This document shows positions 25,947 to 36,340 of a stretch of DNA of 64,000 bases, piece after piece. Under the pieces are notes generated by a model. The model was not told where the DNA came from. It saw only the letters and a list, made by a program, of their open reading frames with translations, and searched no databases. The first letter of the stretch is position 1; every line of letters starts with the position of its first letter. Made by a program: the position numbers and the translations under genes. Source of the DNA: Marinobacter sp. 2_MG-2023 (GTDB lineage: Bacteria; Pseudomonadota; Gammaproteobacteria; Pseudomonadales; Oleiphilaceae). The stretch is from contig NZ_JAUOPH010000005.1 in assembly GCF_030546935.1 (NCBI RefSeq), forward strand, positions 62,001-126,000. Direction: 5' to 3'.

Positions 25947-28243
25947 GAGCTCTTCTGTCTCTCTCCACCTTTTTCTTCCTGCCCCGGGCCCTGCTCAGCC
26001 ATTATCGTCGTCATCCGCTGCAACTGGTTGCGCTGGGAAGCATGATTGTTCTTGCAACCATGTTATGGACGGGGGTGAGCCATCTCACCAGCCAGGCCAG
26101 AGCAAGCCTGGATCAGAGTGAGCAGGCCGTAGCAGAACGCCAGCAGGTGGTGCGAAGTGACGGCCGGGCTCTGGCCGTTGAAGATTTCGTTACACTTCGT
26201 CTTGCCGGTCTCTGTGTTATGCCGTGGTTGGAGGTAACACCTGACACGGGAAGCCGTATTGTTGGTATTGATCCGCTGGCGGCCCATTGTTTCAGTGTTG
26301 GAGCAGGCGCATCTCAGGCGCTTGACCAGCCTCTGGATGGCAACCCATTTGTGGATATTTACTCTGCAGCCAGCATGAGTGCCCGCGAGAGCCGGCTGTA
26401 CCTGCTGACACCGGAAGCGACTCAAGCCTCTGACCTGCCCCCTGCTTACCGGCTGAAAACTTTCTCAACCAGCCCGGACACTGGCGAGCTTGGCGACTCC
26501 TTTCTGCTCAACCTTGAAGCCCTGGGTGTGCTGGTACTACTGATCACTGCTTTGCTATTGCGCAGCGTTTATTTGCTGGGGTTGGCGCAGCGCCGGGACA
26601 GCTTCGCCCTGCTGCATCGGTTTGGTGTCTCACCCGGACGAGTTCAAGGCTGGTTGGTGCTCGAAATTCTTGTGCTGGCGCTGCTGTGTGTGGTGCCGGG
26701 AGTCTGGCTGGGGCGCTGGCTGGCCGCCGGGCTCGGGAGTGGGTTCGGGCAAGCTCTTGACGGGCTGTTTGATATTCCTCTTTATGCCGGACAAGGGCAG
26801 GGTTGGTTAGTGCCGGTTCTGGTTATGCTGGCAGTTGTAGTGATCGCTTGTTTGGGGGATCTGCTTTTGCTCAGGTTTCGTGAACGATTTACTTTGGCGC
26901 GACCTACGCTGGCGGCGATGGCAACGACGCTGTTGGTAGCGGGGTTGGTCCTGGCCTGGCTTTCTCCTGCATTGCTGTGGGTATTTGTGGCCGTGGCTTT
27001 GGTCTTCGCAGGGGCAGGCTGGCTGACGCCGGCTGCGGTGGCCCACCTGGCCCACTGGCGCGCTGCCCGATCCAGGGATCCACTCGCCCAGTGGCGCTTC
27101 CGGGAGCTTGCCGTACTGGTTCGCCGCCTGACGTTACCCCTGGTTGCATTGCAGTTTGCGCTGGCGATGGTGCTTGCCGTCCAGGCTCTGGTTACTACGT
27201 TTGAAGATACCTTTGATCGCTGGCTGGCACAGCGGCTGGAAGCCGCATATTACATTGAAGTGCCCGCTGGAGCGGATGGGCGCAAAGCAGCGGAATGGCT
27301 CACCAGCCAGCAAGCGAAGGTTCCGGGTTTGCAGTGGCACAGGGTGATTCGGGGTCAGGCGCAGCTGGAGGCACAGGGTAATGCGGGCAGCCAGCAAGTG
27401 GATGTATTTACGGTCGCGCCAGTGGGTTCTTTGATACGCGCATGGAACTTGTTGGATACGGCAGATGAGCCCTGGGGAGCTTTGGCCTCCGGTGAAGGTG
27501 CGATGATCAACGAGCAACTCGCTCGTCGGCAAAGACTCGATGTTGGAGACAGCCTTTATTTGACTCTCGGGGATCAGGCACAGGTGGTTCCGGTGTTGGG
27601 TGTGTACCCGGACTACGGCAGGCCAGTGGGGGAAGTCCTGTTGAACGCTGAATTCTTACCCGATGATTTTAATATCCGTTTCGAGAGCTTTTCCGTGACG
27701 CCCGGGGAATTCGGGATTGCGCCGGTTACCGATGCACTTGTGGAAATCTGGGGTGTTGACGCACTAACTTTCAGGGACAACAGCAGTATCCGGGAGCTGG
27801 CCACGGGTGTGTTTGATCAGACGTTCGCGCTGACCCGCGCGATGACGCTGCTTACTCTGATCCTGGCTGCTTCGGCGCTGCTGATGATGGGGTGGGTGTT
27901 CTTCTCTACCCGTGTCTGGTATTTCCGGTTGCTGGTAGTCTGGGGCATGCAGCAGCGCGAAGTCGCAGGCCAGTTGTTGCGGCTGGCGCTGATGCTGACG
28001 GGCGGAGTGGCTGTGCTGGCCTTGCCTCTGGGCATCTGGTTGACCTGGGTGCTGGTGCACCGGATCAACCCTCTGGCGTTTGGTTGGTCACTACCCATGG
28101 CCGTGTACCCGATCTTCTGGGTAGAACTCGCAATTCTCAGCCTGGTTATCGGCGTGAGCATCGCGGCTCTGATGCGTCGTCAGCTTGGCAAGCCCGCTAT
28201 TGCGCCTGCATCTGCCAGTGCTTTGAACGGAGGGGAGCGATGA
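25943..28243 (+). CDS. FtsX-like ABC transporter permease (AttF/AttG-like)
   Basis: 766 residues with about ten membrane helices in two FtsX-type halves, each with a periplasmic loop: TM1 near 30-50, TM2-4 at about 200-330, further helices around 330-430, and the last three at about 640-755. Two FtsX domains fused in one chain are typical of AttFG/YbbP-like systems. It starts at ATG 25943 inside the ATPase stop (ATGA) rather than at the longer ORF start. The lipoprotein gene follows with another ATGA overlap, so ATPase, permease and lipoprotein are made together. Confidence 0.88.
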   Translation: MRALLSLSTFFFLPRALLSHYRRHPLQLVALGSMIVLATMLWTGVSHLTSQARASLDQSEQAVAERQQVVRSDGRALAVEDFVTLRLAGLCVMPWLEVTPDTGSRIVGIDPLAAHCFSVGAGASQALDQPLDGNPFVDIYSAASMSARESRLYLLTPEATQASDLPPAYRLKTFSTSPDTGELGDSFLLNLEALGVLVLLITALLLRSVYLLGLAQRRDSFALLHRFGVSPGRVQGWLVLEILVLALLCVVPGVWLGRWLAAGLGSGFGQALDGLFDIPLYAGQGQGWLVPVLVMLAVVVIACLGDLLLLRFRERFTLARPTLAAMATTLLVAGLVLAWLSPALLWVFVAVALVFAGAGWLTPAAVAHLAHWRAARSRDPLAQWRFRELAVLVRRLTLPLVALQFALAMVLAVQALVTTFEDTFDRWLAQRLEAAYYIEVPAGADGRKAAEWLTSQQAKVPGLQWHRVIRGQAQLEAQGNAGSQQVDVFTVAPVGSLIRAWNLLDTADEPWGALASGEGAMINEQLARRQRLDVGDSLYLTLGDQAQVVPVLGVYPDYGRPVGEVLLNAEFLPDDFNIRFESFSVTPGEFGIAPVTDALVEIWGVDALTFRDNSSIRELATGVFDQTFALTRAMTLLTLILAASALLMMGWVFFSTRVWYFRLLVVWGMQQREVAGQLLRLALMLTGGVAVLALPLGIWLTWVLVHRINPLAFGWSLPMAVYPIFWVELAILSLVIGVSIAALMRRQLGKPAIAPASASALNGGER

Positions 28244-29346
28244 TCCGGAACCTTGGTTTTGCATTGGTTCTGTCTCTGTCTCTGTTTGCCGGTTGCTCCG
28301 GCGACACCGGAGACGAGGGCTTTGCCGGTTTGGCAGGGTTGGAGAGCAAAGAGGACGCGAGCTCCGGAACCGATAGGCCGTATCTGCAGCCAGACCCCGG
28401 AGACCGGCTGACGTTTCCCGCCGATTTCGGGCCGCATCCTCAGCATCGCATTGAGTGGTGGTACCTCACCGCAAACCTTGAGACCGAAGCGGGTGAGCCG
28501 TTGGGTCTGCAATGGACACAGTTCCGCCAGGCCCTCGAGCCCAGAGCCGCAAACGCGCCTGCGCCAGCGTCCACCAGTTGGCCGCTGCAAGCTGCATGGA
28601 TGGCCCACGGCGCGGTAAGCTGGAAAGGCCAGCACTACTTCGCGGAAAAGCTCGCCCGTGGCGACATCGGGCATGCGGGGGCGACCGCCTTACCCTTGCA
28701 GGTTTGGCTGGATAACTGGCGGCTGAGTGGCAATGCAGACAACAGCCGTTGGCAACTTCAGGCCAATGGCGAGGATTGGAGCTATGACCTGACTCTGAGC
28801 ATTGAGGGCGCGCCCGTGGCCCACGGAGAGGAAGGGTTCAGCGCGAAATCTGCCAGTGGGGAAGGCTCGATGTATTTTAGTCTGGTGGACATTGCCATTT
28901 CCGGCGAAGTGAGACTTGATGGGGAGGTGCTGCCGGTCACGGGAAAGGGCTGGTTTGATCGGGAATGGAGCAGTCAGCTTCTGAAAACCGGTCAAAAAGG
29001 CTGGGACTGGTTTGCGCTGCACCTGGATGGTGGCGACAAGCTGATGGCCTTTCGTTTGCGGGATGACAGCGGCAGTTTCCTGTCTGGCACCTGGCTGCCT
29101 GCAGGTGGTGATCCTGTGCCATTACGCCCTGAACAGTTGAACCTGAAAGAACTGGAGCGCGACAACGATGTGCCCGTGCGCTGGCTGCTCAGGATTCCGG
29201 ATTATCAGGTAGAACTGCAATTAAATGTGCCGCCCGGTGATTATCTTAACCGGGGGCTTTATCCCTACTGGGAAAGCCCGGTCAGCGTTTCTGGTAGCCA
29301 CACCGGAGAGGGCTACATGGAACTGACCGGTTATAAGCTGCGTTGA
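28240..29346 (+). CDS. AttH/CrtC-like lipocalin-fold lipoprotein
   Basis: 368 residues. A short signal peptide ends in LSLFAGC, so lipidation on Cys 20 is likely. The mature part contains RIEWWYLTANLETEAGEPLG, WMAHGAVSW and GKGWFDREW, the conserved blocks of the AttH / carotenoid 1,2-hydratase-like family (COG5621, predicted secreted hydrolase). The family has a double-lipocalin fold; its enzyme role is not settled outside carotenoid hydration. It overlaps the permease stop by ATGA. The ATPase-permease-AttH trio matches att-type clusters, and here it is joined to an RND pump. Convergent with pomB. Confidence 0.85.
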   Translation: MIRNLGFALVLSLSLFAGCSGDTGDEGFAGLAGLESKEDASSGTDRPYLQPDPGDRLTFPADFGPHPQHRIEWWYLTANLETEAGEPLGLQWTQFRQALEPRAANAPAPASTSWPLQAAWMAHGAVSWKGQHYFAEKLARGDIGHAGATALPLQVWLDNWRLSGNADNSRWQLQANGEDWSYDLTLSIEGAPVAHGEEGFSAKSASGEGSMYFSLVDIAISGEVRLDGEVLPVTGKGWFDREWSSQLLKTGQKGWDWFALHLDGGDKLMAFRLRDDSGSFLSGTWLPAGGDPVPLRPEQLNLKELERDNDVPVRWLLRIPDYQVELQLNVPPGDYLNRGLYPYWESPVSVSGSHTGEGYMELTGYKLR

Positions 29347-29383
29347 GTTGATACGGTGAACTCTGATTTGCCCACCACTCCGG

Positions 29384-30340
29384 CTACCAGGTAATACCAC
29401 CGTTTGCATCCGACTCCGAGTTCGAATCTTCTCCCGGGCTAATGGTGATGGGCCGGATATCGATGGTGGCTTCGCGTTCACTGGCGTCTTGTTCAATCAG
29501 CTCACGCAACTTCACACCTTGCTCCTCCAGTGGTTCGGACAAGTCAATGATGATCTCAACGCGCCGGTTCTTCGCGCGGTTTTCTGCAGAGACATTTTCC
29601 ACCCGGGGCTCGGTATCGGCCAGCCCTTTTACAGCCAGACGCGTGGGCTCAACATCGCCGGTGGCCAACAACACGTTTGCGACTGCAGCGGAGCGGGCGG
29701 CGGATAAATCCCAGTTACTGTAGAAGCGGGATGTCCGTATTGGTATATCGTCCGTGTGCCCTTCGACCATCAACTTTCCGGGCATTTCTGCCAGCACTTT
29801 CGCCATTTCCAGAAGCAGGCCTTCAAACTCGTAGGTCAGCTCCGCCGAGCCGGAAGGGAAAGAGCCTTTCTCCTCGACTCGTATAACAATACGGTGCTGA
29901 TCCTGATCCTTCTCTACAGTAACCCGGCCATCATCTATGGCTTCTTCAAGCACTTCCCGGATGCTTGACGTGCTGGCCTCGAGGGATTCCTGCGCAGCGG
30001 CTTCCAGAGCCTGATCGGTAGTACTTTTAAGGGTCTGGAGCTCTGGCTGCTGATCGGTTGTCGTCTGCTTTATTTCATTAACCAGTGTTGGCTCGGGAGG
30101 CGCTGGAGAAAATTTGTCGAAAATCGGGCTGGTGCCCTGGGGGATCTCAAGCGCGGGTATGTCGCGCTGAACGCCGAACGCCTTTGATAGCTCACCGGCT
30201 ATTTGCTTGAACTTCATCGCGTCAATTTCAGAAAACGACAACAGAAGCACAAAGAAACACATCAACAGCGACATTAAATCGGCGAAGGTTACAACCCAGG
30301 CCGGGATGCCCGGTTTTTCCTCTTCTGGCAGCTCATCCAT
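29384..30340 (-). CDS. pomB: sodium-type flagellar stator subunit PomB (MotB family)
   Basis: 318 residues. A short cytoplasmic tail, one membrane helix with PAWVVTFADLMSLLMCFFVL, where the Asp is the ion-binding residue, then a plug/linker and an OmpA-like peptidoglycan-binding domain (VEGHTDDIPI, NWDLSAARSAAV, NRRVEIII). The helix and following SEIDAMKFKQIAG match Vibrio PomB closely, pointing to Na+ as coupling ion. It begins 5 bases after pomA. Only the stator pair is here; the other flagellar genes must be elsewhere. Confidence 0.93.
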   Translation of the reverse strand: MDELPEEEKPGIPAWVVTFADLMSLLMCFFVLLLSFSEIDAMKFKQIAGELSKAFGVQRDIPALEIPQGTSPIFDKFSPAPPEPTLVNEIKQTTTDQQPELQTLKSTTDQALEAAAQESLEASTSSIREVLEEAIDDGRVTVEKDQDQHRIVIRVEEKGSFPSGSAELTYEFEGLLLEMAKVLAEMPGKLMVEGHTDDIPIRTSRFYSNWDLSAARSAAVANVLLATGDVEPTRLAVKGLADTEPRVENVSAENRAKNRRVEIIIDLSEPLEEQGVKLRELIEQDASEREATIDIRPITISPGEDSNSESDANGGITW

Positions 30341-30345
30341 GGGGC

Positions 30346-31122
30346 TTATCCGCTGGCGGCCTCCGCCTCAGGCGCTTTGGCGCGCTCCTTTGGAGTCAGG
30401 TAGCTGGAGAGCATCTGTTCGATAATACGCGGGTTTGTGCCATGCTGAATAGCCACCAGTGCATCGGTATAAAGCATCTGCAGGCGGGCTTCTTCTGTCA
30501 TCCTAAGGGATAGCTTGTCGGCAATAGGGGTGGCAATCATGGTTGCGATCATTGCGCCGTAAAGCGTGGTCAACAGCGCGACGGCCATGGCCGGTCCGAT
30601 GGATTTCGGATCTTCCATGTTGGAAAGCATTTGGACCAGGCCAATCAGGGTACCGATCATGCCCATTGCTGGCGCCACATCCGCCATTGCCATAAACACT
30701 TTGGAGCCAGAGCGGTTGTGGTCCAGAGTCATCAGGCGTTCTTTATCAAGGAGTTGCTTGATCGTCTCCCCGGTCTGGCCATCTACCAGCATCTGGATGC
30801 CGCTACTCAGAAACGGTGACGAGACATCTCGCCCTTCAAGTCCAAGCGCTCCCTCTTTGCGGGCAACATTGGCTACGTCTACCAGTTCTTCAATGCTGGC
30901 CTGGGTTTCCGGGAGCTTGAACTTGAATGCCCGGGCAGCCGCTTTGAAGGCCCCAAGAAACTGAGGGATGCTGAACTTGGCAAGCACGACCAACAGGGTC
31001 CCACCAACAACGATCAGTAGCGATGAGGAGTTGAGGAAAACATCGGGTGCTGCACCTAGAACAACGGCGGTCACGATTAGTAAAAGGGCACCAAGCAGAC
31101 CGATCAGAGTGGCTAAATCCAC
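30346..31122 (-). CDS. pomA: sodium-type flagellar stator subunit PomA (MotA family)
   Basis: 258 residues, four membrane helices, with a large cytoplasmic loop between TM2 and TM3. MDLATLIGL, LIVVGGTLLVVLAKF, VAPAMGMIGTLIGLVQMLSNM and GPAMAVALLTTLYGA are nearly identical to Vibrio PomA. Start is GTG at 31122 with GGAGAG just upstream. Together with PomB it forms the Na+-driven stator for the polar flagellum; the motor and chemotaxis genes are not here. Confidence 0.94.
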   Translation of the reverse strand: MDLATLIGLLGALLLIVTAVVLGAAPDVFLNSSSLLIVVGGTLLVVLAKFSIPQFLGAFKAAARAFKFKLPETQASIEELVDVANVARKEGALGLEGRDVSSPFLSSGIQMLVDGQTGETIKQLLDKERLMTLDHNRSGSKVFMAMADVAPAMGMIGTLIGLVQMLSNMEDPKSIGPAMAVALLTTLYGAMIATMIATPIADKLSLRMTEEARLQMLYTDALVAIQHGTNPRIIEQMLSSYLTPKERAKAPEAEAASG

Positions 31123-31187
31123 ATGCTCTCCAGAGGGTTTGACGATTTAAAGTGAGGTTGTGAGATTACCTGTAGTTCATAATTCAA

Positions 31188-31607
31188 TCAATCTGCTTGT
31201 GTCGATTGCGTGACCTCTTCCTGTAATTCTTTCCAGGCGGCGTACTTGTGCAGATCAGATTCAACCAGTTTCAGACAGAGTGCAACTACGCCAACATCGT
31301 CCACAAAACCAATGCCGACAATCAAATCGGGAATCAAATCCAGCGGGTTCATAACGTACAGGAGCGCGCCCGCCACTGCCGCAATGCTTTTCCAGGGGAT
31401 GTCGCGGTAACTGCCGTTCCTGTAATCCCGTAACATGGCAAACATCAGCTTGATATCGGCGCTGAACCGCTCAAACTTTCCACTGCCTTTGACCTTTGTT
31501 TCAATAGCCTGCTGGCGATCCAGCAGTGTTTCGAGATCTGCACGGCTCACTTTCTCTGCTTCTTCATTCAACTGTTTACGTGCATCCTTCTGGCTGAACA
31601 GAGCCAT
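31188..31607 (-). CDS. DUF1232 (YkvA family) protein
   Basis: 139 residues from ATG 31607, with GAGGA about nine bases upstream; the longer form starting at TTG 31613 has poorer spacing. The C-terminal half has ALLYVMNPLDLIPDLIVGIGFVDDVGVV, the DUF1232 signature with two short hydrophobic helices and the acidic pair between them. The N-terminal half is charged and helical. Function unknown; the family is small and membrane-associated. It lies on the same strand as pomAB, upstream of them by 65 bases. Confidence 0.85.
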   Translation of the reverse strand: MALFSQKDARKQLNEEAEKVSRADLETLLDRQQAIETKVKGSGKFERFSADIKLMFAMLRDYRNGSYRDIPWKSIAAVAGALLYVMNPLDLIPDLIVGIGFVDDVGVVALCLKLVESDLHKYAAWKELQEEVTQSTQAD

Positions 31608-31656
31608 GAACAAGTGTCCTCTATTTGGTTAAAAATGATATCCAGACGAAACAGTG

Positions 31657-32982
31657 TCACGAAACCGGCCAATCTGCCGCATCCACCAGGTGCAGTCCCA
31701 CAGGCTGTTCGGCCTGGCCGCGCCACTTGCTGACGAAGGTGCCATCAGGGTCGTATTGTTGTGCCTGTTTCTCAAGGTTGAACCGGCGGAGGCCTCTTGG
31801 ATCGGCACCTACACCGGCCAGGTACTGCCAGTTGCCATAGTTGCTCGCGACATCATAATCGATTAGCTGCTCCTCGAACCATGCAGCTCCGTAACGCCAG
31901 TCCAGTTCCAGCTCGTTCACAAAACAACTGGCTACCAACTGCCGACTACGGTTGCTCAAATAGCCAGTTTCCCTGAGCTGGTTCATCGCGGCGTTTACCA
32001 GTGGGTATTGGGTGTTGCCCTCGCACCAGGCTTTGAAACGGTGCCCGTAAAAGGTTACAGGTCGGCGTTTACGTTGCACACCATCACGCCGAAACAGATC
32101 AGCACAATGTTTGACAGCGTACCAGTAGAAATACTCCCGCCAAAGAAGCTCGAACCATAGCCAGTAAGTGGATTCGTTGCGGATTTCAGCGCGCTCATAT
32201 TCAACAATGGTCTCTGCGACTTCCCGCGCGGAAAGCGAACCATCTGCCAACCAGGGCGAGAACTTTGAGGAGGCGTCCCAGGTGTCCAGCGCATTTCGCG
32301 TTTGTTTGTAGTCGTTGATAGCGTGGTTAGTGAACAGAAATTCCTGAAGCCGCGCCAGACCGGCCTTTTCTCCGCCAGTGAACGGAATAAAGTGTTTTGG
32401 CTCGGTTACGGCGGGACACTCTCCCCGGTTGTCCTCTGGAAATCCCGGGGCAGGTGGCAAGGCCGTCAAAGTGCGGATTCGCAATGGCGAAGGCGCGGAT
32501 TCACCGGAGTTTTCGATCAATTTGCGAAACTTTGAAAAGGTATCCGGTAAATCCACAAGTCTCATGGGGAGCGAGCCCTCGGTATACAGGCTGAGCGTTT
32601 CGAATTCCTGCAAAACGATTCCAGGTAGCTTGTCACCAATTGTTTGCCACTGGCCTGTTTCACGTGTCCCCGGTTGGCGCGAACGGATGACGCTATTCAT
32701 TTTATGGTTTTGCGCGAGTGCCGGAATCACCTCTTCGGGTTTGCCATAGGCGATGTGCAGTCGCTGGCCGAGGGCCCTGAGGTTGCGTTCGAGCCCCATC
32801 AGGCTTTGCCACAGAAAACGCCAGCGATGAGCGCCCATGGCTTTCGACTGCATAGGGCCGGGTACGAACCAGCGTGGATCAACCACGTAAACGCAGAGCA
32901 GCATGTCGGATCTCGAAGCCGCCAGCAGGGCTGCGTTGTCGTGTAGGCGGAGATCCCGGGTAAACCAGTAAAGTGTGCGCAA
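31657..32982 (-). CDS. cryptochrome DASH / photolyase family protein
   Basis: Blue-light flavoprotein, 441 residues: N-terminal photolyase alpha/beta domain from RTLYWFTRDLRLHDNAAL to about 130, then the FAD-binding helical domain. YKQTRNALDTWDASSKFSPW, TYWLWFELLWREYFYW and WRYGAAWFEEQLIDYDVASN fit the DASH group rather than the CPD class I enzymes. DASH proteins repair pyrimidine dimers mainly in single-stranded DNA. DPRGLRRFNLEKQAQQYDPDG is the conserved C-terminal block. Divergent from frmA. Confidence 0.88.
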   Translation of the reverse strand: MRTLYWFTRDLRLHDNAALLAASRSDMLLCVYVVDPRWFVPGPMQSKAMGAHRWRFLWQSLMGLERNLRALGQRLHIAYGKPEEVIPALAQNHKMNSVIRSRQPGTRETGQWQTIGDKLPGIVLQEFETLSLYTEGSLPMRLVDLPDTFSKFRKLIENSGESAPSPLRIRTLTALPPAPGFPEDNRGECPAVTEPKHFIPFTGGEKAGLARLQEFLFTNHAINDYKQTRNALDTWDASSKFSPWLADGSLSAREVAETIVEYERAEIRNESTYWLWFELLWREYFYWYAVKHCADLFRRDGVQRKRRPVTFYGHRFKAWCEGNTQYPLVNAAMNQLRETGYLSNRSRQLVASCFVNELELDWRYGAAWFEEQLIDYDVASNYGNWQYLAGVGADPRGLRRFNLEKQAQQYDPDGTFVSKWRGQAEQPVGLHLVDAADWPVS

Positions 32983-33118
32983 AGTGACGATCCTGTATTT
33001 CAGAGGTTTCGTACATGTCAGTTACAGATTTACGTGGCGGGCTGCCGGAAAGATTGCCGGACGGCAGACGAGCCGGAGCTGTTTTTCAATGTTACAGTAG
33101 CTGTTATCAGGCCGGTGA

Positions 33119-34264
<1,146 letters not shown>

Positions 34265-34280
34265 ACCAAGTTTCTTGTGA

Positions 34281-34317
34281 CGCCGGGCTGCGAGCGAAGA
34301 TAACCCGCAGCCCGGCG
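34281..34317 (+). terminator. strong GC-rich hairpin after frmA, without a T-run
   Basis: CGCCGGGCTGCG (34281-34292) pairs perfectly with CGCAGCCCGGCG (34306-34317), 13-base loop. It lies 17 bases after the frmA stop and 36 before the next start. No uridine tract follows on either strand, so it may act as an RNA-stabilising or partial termination element rather than a full terminator. Confidence 0.5.
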
Positions 34318-34352
34318 CTCTTCGGAATGGATGAACAGGGAGGCCTTTTTTC

Positions 34353-35297
34353 ATGCTCAGCATTCTCATGATCGGCGCAGGTGGTATTGGCGGCTATTAT
34401 GGCGCGAGATTGTCTGAGGCTGGTCACAGGATCGTGCTTACGGCCCGGGGTGCCCACCTTGCAGCCCTGGAGAAAAAGGGCCTGGTGGTTCATTACGAAG
34501 GCCGGCAGATAGAATGCAGTGTCCCGGCTGTTGATCATGCTGCGCTGATGCAGAACTACCAGCCTGGTGATTTTGATGTGATCGTCTTTGCGCTCAAGTC
34601 CACCGCAACAAAAGCTGTTCTGAGTGAGCTTGCTCCATGGCTGGCACAAAGTGACGTGCCTGTTCTGTCATTGCAGAACGGTGTGGACAACGAGCCGATG
34701 ATTGCCCGGATACTTGGTGAAAGCCGCGTTCTGGGTGGATTGGCAGTGCGTATCGGTGGCCATATTGTTGAGCCAGGTGTGGTTGAGGCAGAAGGTGTCG
34801 CGCAGGTTGTTATGGGCGAGTGGCCGGCTGTTCCGGAAGAACAGGATGCCAGGCGCCCACTTTTGGAAATACTGCAGAGTGCTTTTGAACGGGCCGGTAT
34901 CCCGACTGTTATTTCAGATGATATTCGCTATGAGTTATGGCGAAAGCTGGTTATCAATAACGGGGTTAACCCAATCTCGGCACTTACCGGGCTGGATACA
35001 CAAAGTTTGACGCGGCACCCGCAATTCAGCCGGATTGTGTACGGTATGATGGGGGAGACAGCCGCTGCGGCAAAGGCCGATGGTCTGGAACTTGGCAAGG
35101 CGGATGTCGACGAAATGTTCGAGCTGATCAGCAGCTTTAACGCGATCAAAACGTCGATGTTGGTCGACAAGGAAAAAGGCCGCCCCCTGGAACTGGATAG
35201 CATTGCGGGAGCGGTGCTGCGGCGTTCCAAAACGCTCGGTATCGATGCCCCTTATACCACCACCGTTAACGCGCTTCTGGAGCACGGTCTGGGCTAA
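34353..35297 (+). CDS. panE: 2-dehydropantoate 2-reductase family protein (ApbA/PanE)
   Basis: NADPH-dependent reduction of ketopantoate to pantoate in pantothenate synthesis is the family activity. 314 residues: Rossmann motif MIGAGGIGGYYGARL at the N-terminus, SLQNGVDNE, and the C-terminal helical domain starting at YELWRKLVINNGVNPISALTG, which carries the conserved Lys and Asn of PanE. Several paralogues usually exist in one genome, so true PanE function is likely but not certain. It overlaps the convergent OmpA-like gene by 4 bases. Confidence 0.82.
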   Translation: MLSILMIGAGGIGGYYGARLSEAGHRIVLTARGAHLAALEKKGLVVHYEGRQIECSVPAVDHAALMQNYQPGDFDVIVFALKSTATKAVLSELAPWLAQSDVPVLSLQNGVDNEPMIARILGESRVLGGLAVRIGGHIVEPGVVEAEGVAQVVMGEWPAVPEEQDARRPLLEILQSAFERAGIPTVISDDIRYELWRKLVINNGVNPISALTGLDTQSLTRHPQFSRIVYGMMGETAAAAKADGLELGKADVDEMFELISSFNAIKTSMLVDKEKGRPLELDSIAGAVLRRSKTLGIDAPYTTTVNALLEHGLG

Positions 35298-36340
35298 CGG
35301 TCAGTCAGCTTGATTTCAATACGCCGGTTTTTCTGCAAGGCATCCGGTGATGTTCCATCTGCAACCGGGAAAAACTCGCCAAAGCCGGCGGCGACCATTC
35401 GGTTTTGCGGCACGCCCTGATCCGCAAGATAGCGGACTACCGCCACCGCACGAGCGGTCGACAGCTCCCAGTTGGAGGGGAACTGCGGCGTGTTGATCGG
35501 GATCAGGTCTGTATGGCCATCAATGCGAAGAATCCAGTCAAGGTCGTCGGGAATCGTTTTAACCACATCAAGTAACACGCCGGCCAGTTTGTCGAGTTCC
35601 CGCTTGCCCGCCTCGCCCAGTTGGGCCGAGCCGGAAGCGAACAGCAGCTCGGATGGCAGCAGGAACCGGTCACCGACAATACGGATGTTTTCATTGGCGG
35701 CCAGAATGTTCCGTAACCGCGAGAAAAATTCGGACTGGTACTGCTCCAGTTGATTGATGCGTTCCGCCAGCAGAGTATTCAGGCGTCTACTGACATCTTC
35801 CAGTTCGTCTTCCTTGTCGACGGTCATTTCTTTTTGCAGTTTCAGTGCAGCGGTTATTTGTCGCAGCTGGTCTTGTAAGGATGCAATCTGATTGGACAAG
35901 CGCAGGATCATGTTTTGTTGGCTGGCAGAAAGCTCGTCCTTGTCGTCCAGCTCCTGATTCATGTTCGCCAGTCTTTCAGCCCGGGCCTCGGCATCGGCGG
36001 TCTGTTGCATCAGCTGGTTACGTGAGGCGTCCAATCGGTCCTGCAGGTCTTCGTTCTGCGCTAGGCTGTCGCTGAAGTTGCTCTGAACCGTGAGCATTTG
36101 TTGTTCCAGAGCTTCGGTTTTGCTTTGCTCCAGCCCCAGCAGTTGTGAAATTTCGTTCAACCGTTGATTTAGCCGGGCCAGTTCGGAGTTACGGTCAGAC
36201 AGTGTCTGGGACAGGAAAAGCTGGCTGACCACATAGATCAACAGCATGAAGATCACCAGCATCAGCAGGGCGGAGAGTGCGTCTACATACCCCGGCCATA
36301 CGTTAGTGGTGCTTCGGCTTCGACGTCTGGATCCAATCAT
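35294..36340 (-). CDS. OmpA/MotB-type protein with one TM helix and long coiled coil
   Basis: 348 residues. One membrane helix near the N-terminus (GYVDALSALLMLVIFMLLIY) with an Asp in the place of the MotB ion-binding residue, then about 160 residues of coiled coil (Gln, Glu, Leu-rich), then an OmpA-like peptidoglycan-binding domain (ELLFASGSAQL, IDGHTDLIPI, NWELSTARAVAVV, QKNRRIEIKL). The start overlaps the stop of the MotA/ExbB-like gene (ATGA), so the two form a membrane ion-channel complex. No flagellar or tol genes are near. Role unknown; a proton-driven envelope or wall-linked motor is inferred from the family. Confidence 0.85.
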   Translation of the reverse strand: MIGSRRRSRSTTNVWPGYVDALSALLMLVIFMLLIYVVSQLFLSQTLSDRNSELARLNQRLNEISQLLGLEQSKTEALEQQMLTVQSNFSDSLAQNEDLQDRLDASRNQLMQQTADAEARAERLANMNQELDDKDELSASQQNMILRLSNQIASLQDQLRQITAALKLQKEMTVDKEDELEDVSRRLNTLLAERINQLEQYQSEFFSRLRNILAANENIRIVGDRFLLPSELLFASGSAQLGEAGKRELDKLAGVLLDVVKTIPDDLDWILRIDGHTDLIPINTPQFPSNWELSTARAVAVVRYLADQGVPQNRMVAAGFGEFFPVADGTSPDALQKNRRIEIKLTDR

